Part shown: piece after piece, positions 1 through 6,804 of the stretch
How positions within the stretch are numbered: the first letter of the stretch is position 1
How the letters are laid out: every line of letters begins with the position of its first letter
DNA from: HB2-32-21 sp003448675
GTDB lineage: Bacteria > Pseudomonadota > Gammaproteobacteria > Pseudomonadales > Porticoccaceae
Assembly (NCBI GenBank): GCA_041584755.1
Contig: JBFHDK010000079.1
Location: 1 to 13,588 of the forward strand
Direction of reading: 5' to 3'
DNA length: 13,588 nucleotides
Translations under genes and position numbers: made by a program
The notes under the pieces: model-generated
What the model was told of the DNA's origin: nothing
The model's input: only the letters and a program-made list of their open reading frames with translations
Databases searched by the model: none

Positions 1-969
1 AATCATCAGATTTTCGGCCCTGTCCTTGGCGCTATTCATCAGTGCCACGGCGCGCACTCTATCTTCCTCAATGGTTGAACCTCGGGCTGTGGTGCCTTTG
101 ATCGGGCGCGTCTCTGCCTGCCGGCCCGAGAGCTTGATAAAACGCTCCGGCGACAGGGACAGCAGGGCCTGATCGCCCCAGCCCAGGTAAGCGCTGAAGG
201 GGGAGGGAAGGGCCGCTCGCAAGCGTCGGTAAGCCTGCCAGGGATCGCCTGTGTATTTGGCGCTAAAGTGCTGGGCGAAGTTGACCTGGTAGCAGTCGCC
301 AGCTTCGATGTAATTCAGAATGCGCTTGAGCCTGGCCCGATAATCATCCGGGGTGCTGCTGGCCTTAAAGGGCTCGATAAGGACGAAATCTGAATGAGAA
401 CACCGGGTAGATCGCTCCTCGTGGATGCTGTTCAAGCGAGAAATCACGTCCTGGCGCAGCGCTTTTTCACAGGCGGGGTGAAACACCAGCCAGGCTTTGT
501 GGGTCTGGTGGTTCAATATCAGCGCCCAGGTGTAAAACCCCAGACGAAGATTCGGTAGCGCAAGTTGTTTTTGCGTGACGAAAAGACCGCGCTCCCTAGC
601 TGTTTCGTCAAGCAGCAGGCTTTCTCCCAGAGGGTAGGAAAAATACCCGAGCAAGCCGCCGTTAAACGGCAGGCTGGTTGATTCGGGGTCAATGGCGCCG
701 ACCTCATTGAGAAGGTCTTGCGCCGCCAGAAAAGGTTGGTCGTCCGGCGCCAGGGCTGTAAAGCCTCGTGTGAGTGATGCTTGACTCCTACTCTGTTGCA
801 ACCCGGCAAGGGGCGCGGCGCTGATAATATCGAAGCGACCCTGCAGAGAACGGGGCTTGCCGCTATCGAGCCAGACCGGATCGGGCATATCGCGGATCGC
901 CATAAAGAGCACTTCAGCATCTTCCCGATAGGGGAAATCCACAATGTTTGGAGCGAGGGTTGAAGACAT
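1..969 (-). CDS. pabB: Aminodeoxychorismate synthase component I (partial, C-terminus off the left edge)
   Basis: PabB aminates chorismate to 4-amino-4-deoxychorismate, with ammonia from the PabA glutaminase, on the way to p-aminobenzoate and folate in the cytoplasm. The ATG at 969-967 starts MSSTLAPNIV, with a GGCGGA-like ribosome site just before it. 323 codons are visible of the roughly 450 usual for the family, all open. The N-terminal anthranilate-synthase-like domain has WLDSGKP (33-39), GRFDIISAAP (44-53) and FNGGLLGYFSYPLGE (102-116). The chorismate-binding domain opens with IEAGDCYQVNFAQHF (221-235) and SPFSAYL (256-262). TRPIKGTTARG (287-297) carries the PIKGT signature with Lys291, which distinguishes PabB from TrpE (PIAGT). 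KDRAENLMI at the edge is the start of the next conserved block. It is divergent from rraA across 186 bp. A TATAAT hexamer on the minus strand at 1080-1075 could be its -10 box, but I see no good -35. Confidence 0.93.
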   Translation of the reverse strand, partial: MSSTLAPNIVDFPYREDAEVLFMAIRDMPDPVWLDSGKPRSLQGRFDIISAAPLAGLQQSRSQASLTRGFTALAPDDQPFLAAQDLLNEVGAIDPESTSLPFNGGLLGYFSYPLGESLLLDETARERGLFVTQKQLALPNLRLGFYTWALILNHQTHKAWLVFHPACEKALRQDVISRLNSIHEERSTRCSHSDFVLIEPFKASSTPDDYRARLKRILNYIEAGDCYQVNFAQHFSAKYTGDPWQAYRRLRAALPSPFSAYLGWGDQALLSLSPERFIKLSGRQAETRPIKGTTARGSTIEEDRVRAVALMNSAKDRAENLMI

Positions 970-1155
970 TATGTCCGCCAAAGACTAAATCGCGGGTGTA
1001 GATGAGGGCTGAAGATTAGAGCGCCGACGGATGTAATACAATGCCCGGATGCTGATCAACGATGAAGGCATTTAATTATATGAGCTTGCTGTCATGGCGA
1101 CCGTGCTTTACTGAGCAAACAGCCGGGAACTCAACCTGTAACCAAAGGATAAAGA

Positions 1156-1644
1156 ATGACCGATATTACCCCCGACCTCTGTGATGAAAACCCGGAGTTG
1201 GTGCGCGTGCTGGAACCCATGCTCTCCAACTATGGAGGCCGCGAAGCCTTTGGCGGTGAAATCGTCACCGTCAAATGCTTTGAAGACAATTCACTGGTCA
1301 AGGAATACCTGGGCACGCCGGGGCAGGGCAAGGTTATGGTCGTCGATGGCGGGGCATCGCTGCGCAAGGCCCTGCTCGGCGATATGATCGCCGAAAGCGC
1401 CGTCAAAAATGGCTGGCAGGGCGTGATTATCTACGGCTGCATCCGCGACGTAAGCACCCTTTCAACCCTTGATCTCGGCGTCCAGGCCCTGGCCACCGTG
1501 CCGCTGAAAACCGATAAAAGAGGCATCGGCGACTACAATATCCCGGTCACCTTTGGTGGCGTGACGTTTATCCCTGGTGAATATGTTTATGCCGATAGCA
1601 ATGGGGTGGTGGTCGCGTCGAAGCGGCTGACAATACCTGAGTGA
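1156..1644 (+). CDS. rraA: RraA-like protein (RNase E regulator / putative HMG aldolase-oxaloacetate decarboxylase)
   Basis: The 162-residue protein matches the RraA fold along its full length (E. coli RraA is 161 aa). Conserved blocks include EPMLSNYGGREAFGGEI (20-36), VKCFEDNSL (39-47), VVDGGASLRKALLGD (62-76), YGCIRDV (93-99) and FGGVTFIPGEYVYAD (133-147). In E. coli RraA binds RNase E and lowers its activity. The same fold includes class II pyruvate aldolases whose D-X20-R-D motif binds metal and pyruvate. Here Asp76, Arg97 and Asp98 give exactly that spacing, whereas E. coli RraA has Gln in place of the last Asp. Aldolase or oxaloacetate decarboxylase activity is therefore plausible, as is annotated for the similar Pseudomonas protein PA1772. 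An AAGGA ribosome site lies 7-8 bases before the ATG. It appears monocistronic: the next gene is on the other strand. Family is certain; which function operates in this cell is not. Confidence 0.95.
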   Translation: MTDITPDLCDENPELVRVLEPMLSNYGGREAFGGEIVTVKCFEDNSLVKEYLGTPGQGKVMVVDGGASLRKALLGDMIAESAVKNGWQGVIIYGCIRDVSTLSTLDLGVQALATVPLKTDKRGIGDYNIPVTFGGVTFIPGEYVYADSNGVVVASKRLTIPE

Positions 1645-1905
1645 CTAGCCACGAATTTGCTCGATACTGAGGCGTGCCTCTGTGTTTGCCAGGCTAATAA
1701 TGCAGTTTAACCCGGTGGTAGATATTCGTCTTAGTGGTTGTGCCGAGATTGGGCGAGTGGGCGTTGCATTGAGTTAGCGCGTCGGTAGCGAGCTATCTGT
1801 ATTTACCAGTGGAAACCTTGCTTGAGGGCAACAGTATCTGGAAGGTCAAGCTCATGAATTGGGCCCGACCTAACGAGGCTACCCGAGGAGTCGGTAACTG
1901 TCAGG

Positions 1906-1937
1906 GCGACGCTGAACTCCTGCGATGCTGAACTCCT
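1906..1937. repeat. 16-bp tandem duplication over a gene end
   Basis: Two adjacent 16-bp units, GCGACGCTGAACTCCT (1906-1921) and GCGATGCTGAACTCCT (1922-1937), differ at one base. The second unit contains two bases of the TAG stop codon (1938-1936, minus strand) of the flavoprotein gene. The rest of the 291-bp gap between rraA and this gene (1645-1935) holds no gene or strong terminator that I can support. A short imperfect hairpin at 1669-1680 after rraA lacks a T-run. Confidence 0.85.
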
Positions 1938-2481
1938 ACACCTCAAAAATCCCGGTATCTTTATTGTTCAAGCTCTTAATGTTGTTGTCCTTCCAATACT
2001 GCTCGACACCTTTGCGGCCTTTCTTTTTTGCCCAGTCTTCCAGGGTTGGGCGCTCATCGACTAACTGGTAGTAGGGCACCGCATAGCCGCAGGAGGTCTG
2101 GACCAGTTCAATCTGAAGCTCGAAAAACTGGCGGGTGCCGACAAAACCGGGAAATAATTCGAGCATTTCTTCCCAGTCAGGATCTCTCGGATGGACTGCC
2201 CGTGCCGTGCCATAGAGCCTCATAATCAGCGGCTCCTCGTCGAAGGAGCAGAACATAATGGTCATGCGGCCATTTTCCAGCACGTGAGCGGCGCTTTCAT
2301 TGCCGCTGCCGGTGAGGTTTAACCAGACGATTCGACCGGGGTTGAGAACGCGAAAACTGTCCATGCCTTTGGGCGAGACGTTGATATAGCCTTCCTTGCC
2401 GGCGGTGCCGACGAAGAAAATATGTTGCCGCTTGATAAATTCAATGTGCTCATTGGTGAGGCTTTCGTACATGCTCGCCAT
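1936..2481 (-). CDS. Pyridoxamine 5'-phosphate oxidase family (FMN-binding split-barrel) protein
   Basis: This 181-residue soluble protein has no signal peptide. The N-terminal half shows the flavin split-barrel pattern of general PNPOx-family proteins. IFFVGTAGKEGYINVSPKGM (21-40) is the first strand pair with the conserved S-P-K-G turn. GRIVWLNLTGSGNESAAHVLENGRM (49-73) matches the phosphate/FMN-contacting G-N-x-x block. IMFCSFDEEPLIMRLYGTARAV (75-96) is the following barrel strand ending in the usual LYGxAR. True PdxH is about 215 residues with other motifs, so a housekeeping pyridoxal-phosphate role is unlikely; the substrate is unknown. The C-terminus (about 130-181) has the YxVPYY and W-A-x-K-K-G elements seen in this subgroup. 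GGAGA about 7 bases before the ATG supports the first Met over Met4. It is divergent from the DUF3179 remnant and appears to be transcribed alone. Confidence 0.87.
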   Translation of the reverse strand: MASMYESLTNEHIEFIKRQHIFFVGTAGKEGYINVSPKGMDSFRVLNPGRIVWLNLTGSGNESAAHVLENGRMTIMFCSFDEEPLIMRLYGTARAVHPRDPDWEEMLELFPGFVGTRQFFELQIELVQTSCGYAVPYYQLVDERPTLEDWAKKKGRKGVEQYWKDNNIKSLNNKDTGIFEV

Positions 2482-2581
2482 GGTAGCTTCTCCGTGGGGA
2501 TGGTCGACGGTGTGGAGCTGGAACGCTGGGGTTAATTCTAACCGGGAACGCTAAGCGTTATCGACGCTCCATGGCAGGAGT

Positions 2582-3208
2582 TTGTGGGTGGTGACTTTCT
2601 GCCCCCTGTGCGGCAGTGGCAGGGTGTTTCGCGCGTCTGCTCCCAATCAGGCCCTGAGTTTTGGTGTGTCGGGCCTTCCCTACAACAGCGATGTGCTGCT
2701 CGACGACCGGCAAACCGAATGGCTGTGGTCGCAACTTCGTATGCAGGCCGCAAGCGGTGACAGAAAAGGCGAGAAGCTGGCCTTGCTGCCGACCCAACAT
2801 ACCAGTTGAGGTGAGTGGCTTCGGCAATATCCTGATTCGCGCTTGCTGTCTTTTGATACGGGCTTTGGTTTTGATTACATCCAGGACTCCTACCAGTCTT
2901 ATATCAGTTCGGATATCAGCTGGTTTCCGGTGGCCCACAGCGATAGCGCCTACCCGGCCAAGGAGCAGGTGGACGGTGTGCTGATAGATGGGCTCGCCGG
3001 GGCCTATCCATTTTCAGCGTTACCAAAAACCTCTGGTGAATTTGCGGATCAAATCGGTAAGTGGACCATCCGTTTGATCCGGTCGGTGGAGTCGCAAAGC
3101 CTGCGGGCTCTGGATGAGGTGGGCAGAGATATTCCGGTGATGGTGGCTTACTGGTTTGCCTGGTATGGCTTTTATCCGCAGACCACGATTTACGGGGCGA
3201 AACCCTAG
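2582..3208 (+). pseudogene. DUF3179 family gene, truncated and interrupted by an in-frame TGA
   Basis: Frame 2 reads continuously through the DUF3179 signature. VVTFCPLCGSGRVFR opens it, then SFGVSGLPYNSDVLLDDRQTEWLWSQ, then a stop TGA (2807-2809). In the same frame after the stop follow GEWLRQYPDSRLLSFDTGFG, FPVAHSD, KEQVDGVLIDGLAGAYPF, and finally MVAYWFAWYGFYPQTTIYG and TAG (3206-3208). At the TGA position the family normally has Trp (T-T/S-W before the next W), so a single TGG-to-TGA change explains the break. The N-terminus is also missing: DUF3179 proteins carry well over 100 residues before the CPLCGSG block, but this frame is closed by a TAA at 2552-2554 and has no credible start. Frame 1 just upstream (2551-2592) reads LSVIDAPWQEFVGG, which may be a frameshifted remnant. 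The family's biochemical role is unknown. Sequencing error at the TGA alone would not rescue the lost N-terminus. Confidence 0.85.
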
Positions 3209-3263
3209 GGCCGCTCTATGCGTGGCGAACTCCGGTTAATTTTGCCCTTGGCTATCAAGCAGG

Positions 3264-3302
3264 GGCTGTGGAATGATTCGTTCTTTCAATCATTTCACAG
3301 CC
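3264..3302. promoter_or_regulatory. 15-bp dyad before the lysR start (possible LysR operator or RNA hairpin)
   Basis: Left arm GGCTGTGGAATGATT (3264-3278) and right arm AATCATTTCACAGCC (3288-3302) flank a 9-base loop. Fourteen of 15 positions are Watson-Crick; the fifteenth would be G-U in RNA, so the stem is unbroken in a transcript. T3277 and A3289 at the centre fit the T-N11-A within-dyad pattern of LysR-type regulator binding sites. It ends 13 bases before the lysR ATG. The run TTTTT (3308-3312) follows five bases after the stem, so a role as terminator for the decayed upstream gene is an alternative. Only the geometry is seen; function is inferred. Confidence 0.55.
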
Positions 3303-3315
3303 GGTCATTTTTGCT

Positions 3316-4272
3316 ATGAATATTTCTCGCGTCGATCTTAATCTGCTGGTGTATCTCGACGTATTGCTCAGGGAGCGCAATGTTACCCGCTCGGCAGCCC
3401 ACCTGGGGATCACTCAGCCAGCCATGAGTAACGGCCTGCGGCGGCTGCGGACCTTATTGGATGATCCCTTACTGATCCGTACCAGTGAAGGGATGGCCCC
3501 CACGGAGCGGGCCCTGGAGTTACAACCGCAGGTTCGGGATATTCTGGCCAGTATTGAGCGGGCTATTGAACCTAAAGGGGAATTTGACCCAGCCACCGCA
3601 AAGCGGGTGGTGCGGGTAATGGCCAGCGATTATGCGGAATCAACGCTTATTCCCCTGCTGCTCAGTCGGCTCGCCCAGGAAGCGCCGGATATTACCCTCG
3701 ATGTATTGACGCCATCGGACGTGGCCCTGGAAGACGTGGAGCAGGGGCGGGTGGATATGCTGCTTAACCGTTTTGACGAGATACCGGAATCCTTTCATCA
3801 GTCGACGGTGTGGCGAGACGATTTCTCCTGTCTGTTAAGTGTCGATAACCCTCTGAATAAAGACTTTAACCTGGATAACTATCTGAGCAGTCGTCATGTC
3901 TGGGTGAGCAAAACCGGCATGGGGGCCAGCGTCGGTATGAATCCCCAGGACTCCCAGCGCCTTGGCTGGGTTGATGAGGCGCTCAAGGCTATCGGCCAGC
4001 AGCGACATATCGCCGTGTTTACCCGCCATTACCTGGTGGCGGCGCTGCTTTCCCAGCAGGCGGATCTGATCGCTACCTTGCCCAGTCAGTTGGCGCGTTT
4101 GCAGCGGGATAATTCTAGGGTTTGCCTGCATCCGCCGCCATTCGAGATTCCCAGTTTTGAGCTAAAAATGGCCTGGAGTCCGCTGCTGCAACACAATCCC
4201 TATCATCAGTGGATTCGCCGTCTGGTGGTCGAGCTGGGGCGACAGTTAAGCCATGATTCAGCAAATGAATAG
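3316..4272 (+). CDS. LysR-type transcriptional regulator
   Basis: At 318 residues it has usual LysR length. The N-terminal winged helix-turn-helix is textbook: DLNLLVYLDVLLRERNVTRSAAHLG (7-31), with the recognition helix in TQPAMSNGLRRLR (33-45), then DPLLIRTSEGMAPTERA (50-66). A linker helix follows, then a periplasmic-binding-protein-like effector domain (about 93-305), which would bind a small inducer. It regulates DNA, probably as a tetramer. No Shine-Dalgarno is visible before the ATG (context GTCATTTTTGCT), and a strong dyad sits immediately upstream, so expression may be weak or autoregulated. glcB follows on the same strand, 98-116 bp downstream depending on its start codon. This makes malate synthase the natural candidate target, with glyoxylate or a related acid as possible inducer; that link is inference from position only. 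The subgroup resembles NodD/NahR-like LysR proteins by its M-N-x-S-R-V-D-L-N-L start. Confidence 0.94.
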   Translation: MNISRVDLNLLVYLDVLLRERNVTRSAAHLGITQPAMSNGLRRLRTLLDDPLLIRTSEGMAPTERALELQPQVRDILASIERAIEPKGEFDPATAKRVVRVMASDYAESTLIPLLLSRLAQEAPDITLDVLTPSDVALEDVEQGRVDMLLNRFDEIPESFHQSTVWRDDFSCLLSVDNPLNKDFNLDNYLSSRHVWVSKTGMGASVGMNPQDSQRLGWVDEALKAIGQQRHIAVFTRHYLVAALLSQQADLIATLPSQLARLQRDNSRVCLHPPPFEIPSFELKMAWSPLLQHNPYHQWIRRLVVELGRQLSHDSANE

Positions 4273-4333
4273 CGATAATAACGTCGATATATTTTCTAAA
4301 TTATCCCTCGGGGTTTAGAATCAGTCGCCAGTA

Positions 4334-4356
4334 AAACGATGGCAGCGCTGTCGTTT
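4334..4356. repeat. Short inverted repeat before glcB
   Basis: AAACGA (4334-4339) and TCGTTT (4351-4356) form 6-bp arms around 11 bases, which include the 8-bp palindrome CAGCGCTG (4343-4350). It lies between lysR and glcB, 33 bases before the ATG at 4389. It could be an operator for the LysR protein, but it does not share the arm sequence of the dyad before lysR. A TAGAAT hexamer at 4316-4321 just upstream could be a -10 box, without a convincing -35. Confidence 0.3.
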
Positions 4357-4388
4357 GCCGTCTGAATTTCATGAGCGGGAACAGAGCT

Positions 4389-6560
4389 ATGAGTGAGCGA
4401 ATACAGGTTGGTGGATTATCGGTAGCCAGTGAGCTATGGACCCTGGTAAACGATGAGATCATTCCCGGTACGGGAATAGAGGTCGATGCTTTCTGGCAGT
4501 CTTTCGAGGACATTATAACGAGCCTCACTCCCCGCAACCGGGAGCTATTAGCGATTCGTGAAGAGATTCAGCAGCGAATCGATAGCTGGCATCGGGAGCG
4601 GGCTGGTCAACCTCATGATCATATCGCGTACAAGCAGTTTTTAAGCGACATTGGGTATTTGGTTCCCACCGGGGAGCCTTTTAGAATCACCACGGAAAAC
4701 GTTGATCCTGAAATTGCCACCATTGCCGGGCCACAGTTGGTGGTGCCCATCACCAACGCCCGCTACTCTCTCAATGCCGCTAACGCACGGTGGGGTAGTC
4801 TCTATGATGCCCTGTACGGTAACGATGTCATTTCCGAAGCCGACGGCGCGGACAGCGGGCCAGGCTACAACCCGGTGCGCGGCGCTAAAGTCATTGCCTA
4901 CGGGCGGGGGTTTCTCGACGCCCACTGCCCGCTGGCGGGCGCCTCTCACGTGGATGCACGGGCCTATCGCATAGAAGGCGGCAGTCTGGTCGTCACTACC
5001 GGTGCGGACTCCCAGGTAGGACTGAGCGACGGAAAGCAGTTGGTGGGTTATACCGGAAACCCGGATAAACCCAACTCTGTATTGTTAAAAAACAATGGGT
5101 TACACATAGAAATTCAATTTGATTCTGAGCATTATGTTGGCAAAGATGATGTCGCCAGTGTGAAGGACATTGTCCTCGAATCAGCCGTCACCACGATTCA
5201 GGATTGCGAGGACTCGGTTGCCTGTGTCGATGCTGAGGACAAATGCCAGGCCTATCGCAACTGGCTGGGTCTGATGAAAGGCACCCTGAGTGATTCCTTT
5301 GACAAAGGTGGTAGCCGGGTTACCCGTAGCCTGAATCCCGACCGTGTCTTCACCGCGCCGGATGGCGGTGAGCTCATCCTGCCTGGGCGCAGTCTGTTGT
5401 TGGTCCGTAATGTGGGTCATTTGATGACCTCCGGGGCGATTCTGTTCGACGGCGATCAGGAAGTCCCCGAGGGCATCATGGACGCGATGATCACCTCGCT
5501 GATTGCCATCCATGATCTGAAAGGCAGCGGCACTTACAGTAATTCAAAAGCCGGCAGCGTTTACATCGTCAAGCCCAAGATGCATGGGCCCGATGAAGTG
5601 GCTTTCGCGGTCCAACTGTTCGCGCGGGTGGAGCAGGCCCTGGGTTTGCCGGAACGGACGCTTAAGATCGGCATCATGGATGAAGAGCGACGCACCACGG
5701 TTAACCTGGCCGAGTGTATCCGTCAGGCCAGTGACCGGGTGATCTTTATCAACACGGGTTTTCTGGATCGCACAGGCGATGAAATCCATACCAGCATGGA
5801 AGCCGGGGCCATGGTGCCCAAGGGACAGATGAAACAGCAGGCCTGGATCGGCGCCTACGAGGACTGGAACGTGGATGTGGGTCTGGCCTGTGGTCTCAGT
5901 GGCAGGGCTCAGATCGGCAAGGGTATGTGGGCCATGCCGGATTTGATGGCGGCCATGATGGAAGCCAAAATCGGTCATCCCCAGGCTGGCGCCAGCTGCG
6001 CGTGGGTGCCTTCACCGACAGCGGCAACCCTGCACGCCATGCATTACCATCAGGTCGATGTCGCCGAGCGCCAGCGCGAGCTGGCCGGCCATCCCCGCGC
6101 CAGCCTGGACGATATCCTGAGTATTCCCTTGCTAGGTCATCAGTCTCTTGATGACGAGGTCATTGTGCAAGAGCTGGAAAACAGCGCCCAGAGTATACTG
6201 GGCTATGTGGTGCGCTGGGTGGATCAGGGTATCGGCTGCTCTAAAGTGCCGGATATTAATGACGTCGGGCTGATGGAAGACCGGGCCACCCTGCGGATTT
6301 CAAGTCAGCATATCGCCAACTGGTTACATCATGGCATCTGTGATGCGGAATTGACCCTGGCAACGTTGAAGAAAATGGCTGCGGTGGTGGATGGGCAGAA
6401 TGCCAATGACCCGCTTTATCGCCCCATGGCTGGGGATTTTGACAACAACGTCGCCTTTCAGGCAGCTTGTGATCTTGTGTTTAAGGGCTGCGAGCAGCCC
6501 AGTGGTTATACCGAGCCGGTGCTCCATGCCCGTCGAAAAGAAGCCAAGCTTGGCAGTTAA
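4389..6560 (+). CDS. glcB: Malate synthase G
   Basis: It condenses glyoxylate with acetyl-CoA to malate in the cytoplasm, completing the glyoxylate bypass or glycolate use. From the ATG at 4389 the protein has 723 residues, the same as E. coli GlcB. The family residues are all present. Arg340 lies in LLVRNVGHLMTSG. Metal ligands Glu432 and Asp460 lie in GIMDEERRT and GFLDRTGDEIHT. The GIGCSKVPD block holds Cys617, and Asp631 in LMEDRATLRIS is the catalytic base at E. coli position 631. The extra alpha/beta domain typical of the G isoform sits at about 135-260, and the C-terminus ends QPSGYTEPVLHARR. An in-frame ATG at 4371 would add six residues (MSGNRA), but it has no ribosome site, while GGGA precedes the 4389 ATG and MSERI fits family starts. 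It is preceded by a LysR gene. No aceA or glc oxidase gene is in view. Confidence 0.98.
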   Translation: MSERIQVGGLSVASELWTLVNDEIIPGTGIEVDAFWQSFEDIITSLTPRNRELLAIREEIQQRIDSWHRERAGQPHDHIAYKQFLSDIGYLVPTGEPFRITTENVDPEIATIAGPQLVVPITNARYSLNAANARWGSLYDALYGNDVISEADGADSGPGYNPVRGAKVIAYGRGFLDAHCPLAGASHVDARAYRIEGGSLVVTTGADSQVGLSDGKQLVGYTGNPDKPNSVLLKNNGLHIEIQFDSEHYVGKDDVASVKDIVLESAVTTIQDCEDSVACVDAEDKCQAYRNWLGLMKGTLSDSFDKGGSRVTRSLNPDRVFTAPDGGELILPGRSLLLVRNVGHLMTSGAILFDGDQEVPEGIMDAMITSLIAIHDLKGSGTYSNSKAGSVYIVKPKMHGPDEVAFAVQLFARVEQALGLPERTLKIGIMDEERRTTVNLAECIRQASDRVIFINTGFLDRTGDEIHTSMEAGAMVPKGQMKQQAWIGAYEDWNVDVGLACGLSGRAQIGKGMWAMPDLMAAMMEAKIGHPQAGASCAWVPSPTAATLHAMHYHQVDVAERQRELAGHPRASLDDILSIPLLGHQSLDDEVIVQELENSAQSILGYVVRWVDQGIGCSKVPDINDVGLMEDRATLRISSQHIANWLHHGICDAELTLATLKKMAAVVDGQNANDPLYRPMAGDFDNNVAFQAACDLVFKGCEQPSGYTEPVLHARRKEAKLGS

Positions 6561-6647
6561 CAGTTGGGCAGGCGCGGGTCTTTTTTGTCTGGTTGCCGTG
6601 TGCTTATCCACGGAATAGCTTGGCTTGATGCCGGCCAGTGTAGGGGA

Positions 6648-6676
6648 CCTGCCTGGGGCAGGGTGGTATTGCCACC
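6648..6676. terminator. Two adjoining small hairpins in the glcB/TonB-receptor convergent gap
   Basis: CCTGCC-TGG-GGCAGG (6648-6662) is followed at once by GGTGG-TATTG-CCACC (6662-6676), sharing one base. They lie in the 244-bp gap between the convergent ends of glcB and the receptor gene. Neither has a T-run on either strand, so they are weak candidates for termination. I see no other element or small gene in this gap. Confidence 0.25.
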
Positions 6677-6804
6677 TTGAACTTATTCACCTCTGTTACG
6701 CAGCTGGCTCACCTCTCGGTGGGATGATTAAGTGGCCTGAACCCGGGGGTCGCTGGCGACAATAACCTTAAATTTTGATTTACGATTATTTTATAACCTA
6801 ATGT

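Noticed and set aside
1669..1680. GAGG-CGTG-CCTC hairpin after rraA as a terminator
   Set aside because: The stem is only 4-5 bp and no T-run follows.
2807..2809. TGA in the DUF3179 frame as a selenocysteine codon
   Set aside because: The family has Trp here, not Cys, and no selenocysteine insertion hairpin follows; the N-terminus is also lost.
6543..6554. Palindrome GCCAAGCTTGGC at the glcB end plus a T6 run 27 bases later
   Set aside because: It lies within the coding sequence, and the T-run is too far away to form an intrinsic terminator with it.
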